Of a stretch of 64,000 bases of DNA, positions 63,786-64,000 are shown piece by piece. Source of the stretch: Sphingomonas paeninsulae (GTDB taxonomy: Bacteria; Pseudomonadota; Alphaproteobacteria; Sphingomonadales; Sphingomonadaceae). Made by a program: the position numbers and the translations under genes. The stretch is taken from positions 1,240,001-1,304,000 of the forward strand of contig NZ_CP032829.1 of assembly GCF_003660165.1 (NCBI RefSeq), in the 5' to 3' direction. The stretch's first letter is position 1, and every line of letters begins with the position of its first letter. The notes under the pieces were generated by a model that saw only the letters and a program-made list of their open reading frames with translations, searched no databases and was not told the origin of the DNA.

Positions 63786-63895
63786 ACGATTTTCCATCGC
63801 CTCGGGACTTCGCCTTCCCATGAAGTGTCAGGCTATTTTAGCGTGACTGCAACTGGGTTATTTACGCAACACTTCGAAATTATCTTCAAGGACTG

Positions 63896-64000
63896 ATGAT
63901 GCGTAAACCGCGTGACTATGATGCCGAGCTACAGGCGCTGACCGAAAAGGCGAAGGGCCTGAAGGAGCGCAAGGTTCGCAAGCTGGGTGAACTGGTTGTC
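63896..64000 (+). CDS. TraD-like conjugal transfer protein (5' end only)
   Basis: A partial frame of 35 residues at the window edge: 'MMRKPRDYDAELQALTEKAKGLKERKVRKLGELVV'. This opening is typical of small Ti-type TraC/TraD proteins of the relaxosome. AAGGA lies upstream. The ATG may be 63896 or 63899. It runs off the end at 64000. Confidence 0.8.
   Translation, partial: MMRKPRDYDAELQALTEKAKGLKERKVRKLGELVV

Larger units (their letters stand above)
56157..64000. mobile_element. Left part of an integrative conjugative element at tRNA-Glu
   Basis: From tRNA-Glu to the window end the gene content switches to integrase, toxin-antitoxin, small unknown genes, a DUF6118-like protein, a TraA relaxase, an oriT-like site and a TraD-like gene. 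This is the expected left arm of an ICE of the sphingomonad/Ti-transfer kind. The type IV secretion genes, the coupling protein and attR are not in the window. It might alternatively be a plasmid-derived island that only mobilises. Confidence 0.8.

Noticed and set aside
1-64000. CRISPR array or rRNA genes
   Set aside because: No set of regularly spaced repeats of 24-40 bp and no rRNA-like stretch was seen.

Overview
The window looks like a 56 kb stretch of sphingomonad (Alphaproteobacteria, Sphingomonadales) chromosome, followed by the first ~8 kb of an integrative conjugative element (ICE) inserted at a tRNA-Glu gene. The assignment is an inference. It rests on the high-GC codon use, frequent GTG/TTG starts and 1-4 nt gene overlaps, an Atm1 exporter of the Novosphingobium type, a crtZ carotenoid hydroxylase, and neighbourhoods I know from this group (lysC with ptsP, cpoB-tilS-ftsH, proA-nadD-rsfS-rlmH, sucC with etfBA, hom-glpX). 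No database search was possible.

Layout. 1-9.7 kb: small membrane proteins, tadA, a CorC/HlyC-type CBS protein, an Atm1-type ABC exporter, a secreted peroxiredoxin, a PilZ protein, a half-length MFS transporter and aconitase acnA. 9.8-14.9 kb: three members of the 'ligase-associated' DNA-repair set (MBL exonuclease, Lhr-like helicase, PdeM phosphoesterase). Their usual ATP-dependent ligase is absent and a retropepsin-like protease gene sits among them. 14.9-30.7 kb: housekeeping genes ubiG, lysC, a nitronate monooxygenase, ptsP, a RodZ-like protein, cpoB, tilS, ftsH, proA, nadD, rsfS, rlmH, recQ and a TIGR01244 protein. 30.8-32.8 kb: glnK-amtB with a near-consensus sigma-54 promoter and an intrinsic terminator. 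32.8-35.6 kb: a tightly overlapped tldD-DUF5996-DUF2007 run and a zf-CHCC protein. 35.7-36.8 kb: two tandem secreted DUF4402 paralogues. 36.9-41.1 kb: an ABC ATPase with a 5' frameshift, nadB, prs and a VOC protein. 41.2-42.0 kb: the wreck of a restriction-type DEAD/DEAH helicase-nuclease. 42.0-56.0 kb: nhaA, etfBA, sucC, crtZ, an isopenicillin N synthase-like oxygenase, hom, glpX, a PBP1A, a Crp/Fnr regulator and recJ.

The element. tRNA-Glu (56157-56231) is followed by a P4-type tyrosine integrase, a RelE/HigB-HigA-like toxin-antitoxin pair with a clear promoter-operator, several small leftward genes, a DUF6118-like membrane protein and a 978-residue Ti-type TraA relaxase. Between traA and a divergent TraD-like gene that runs off the window lies a short hairpin plus a nick-like sequence that I read as oriT. 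The right end and the type IV secretion genes would lie beyond position 64000.

Several reading frames are broken by what look like single-base changes: the ABC ATPase near 36952, recJ near 54388, the toxin near 57879 and a leftward ICE gene near 58710. Two are in homopolymers, so assembly error and genuine decay both need considering. I found no convincing wholly new system. The most unusual items are the ligase-less repair cluster with its protease gene, the half transporter, the hidden membrane-protein frame in the ICE, and the oriT.
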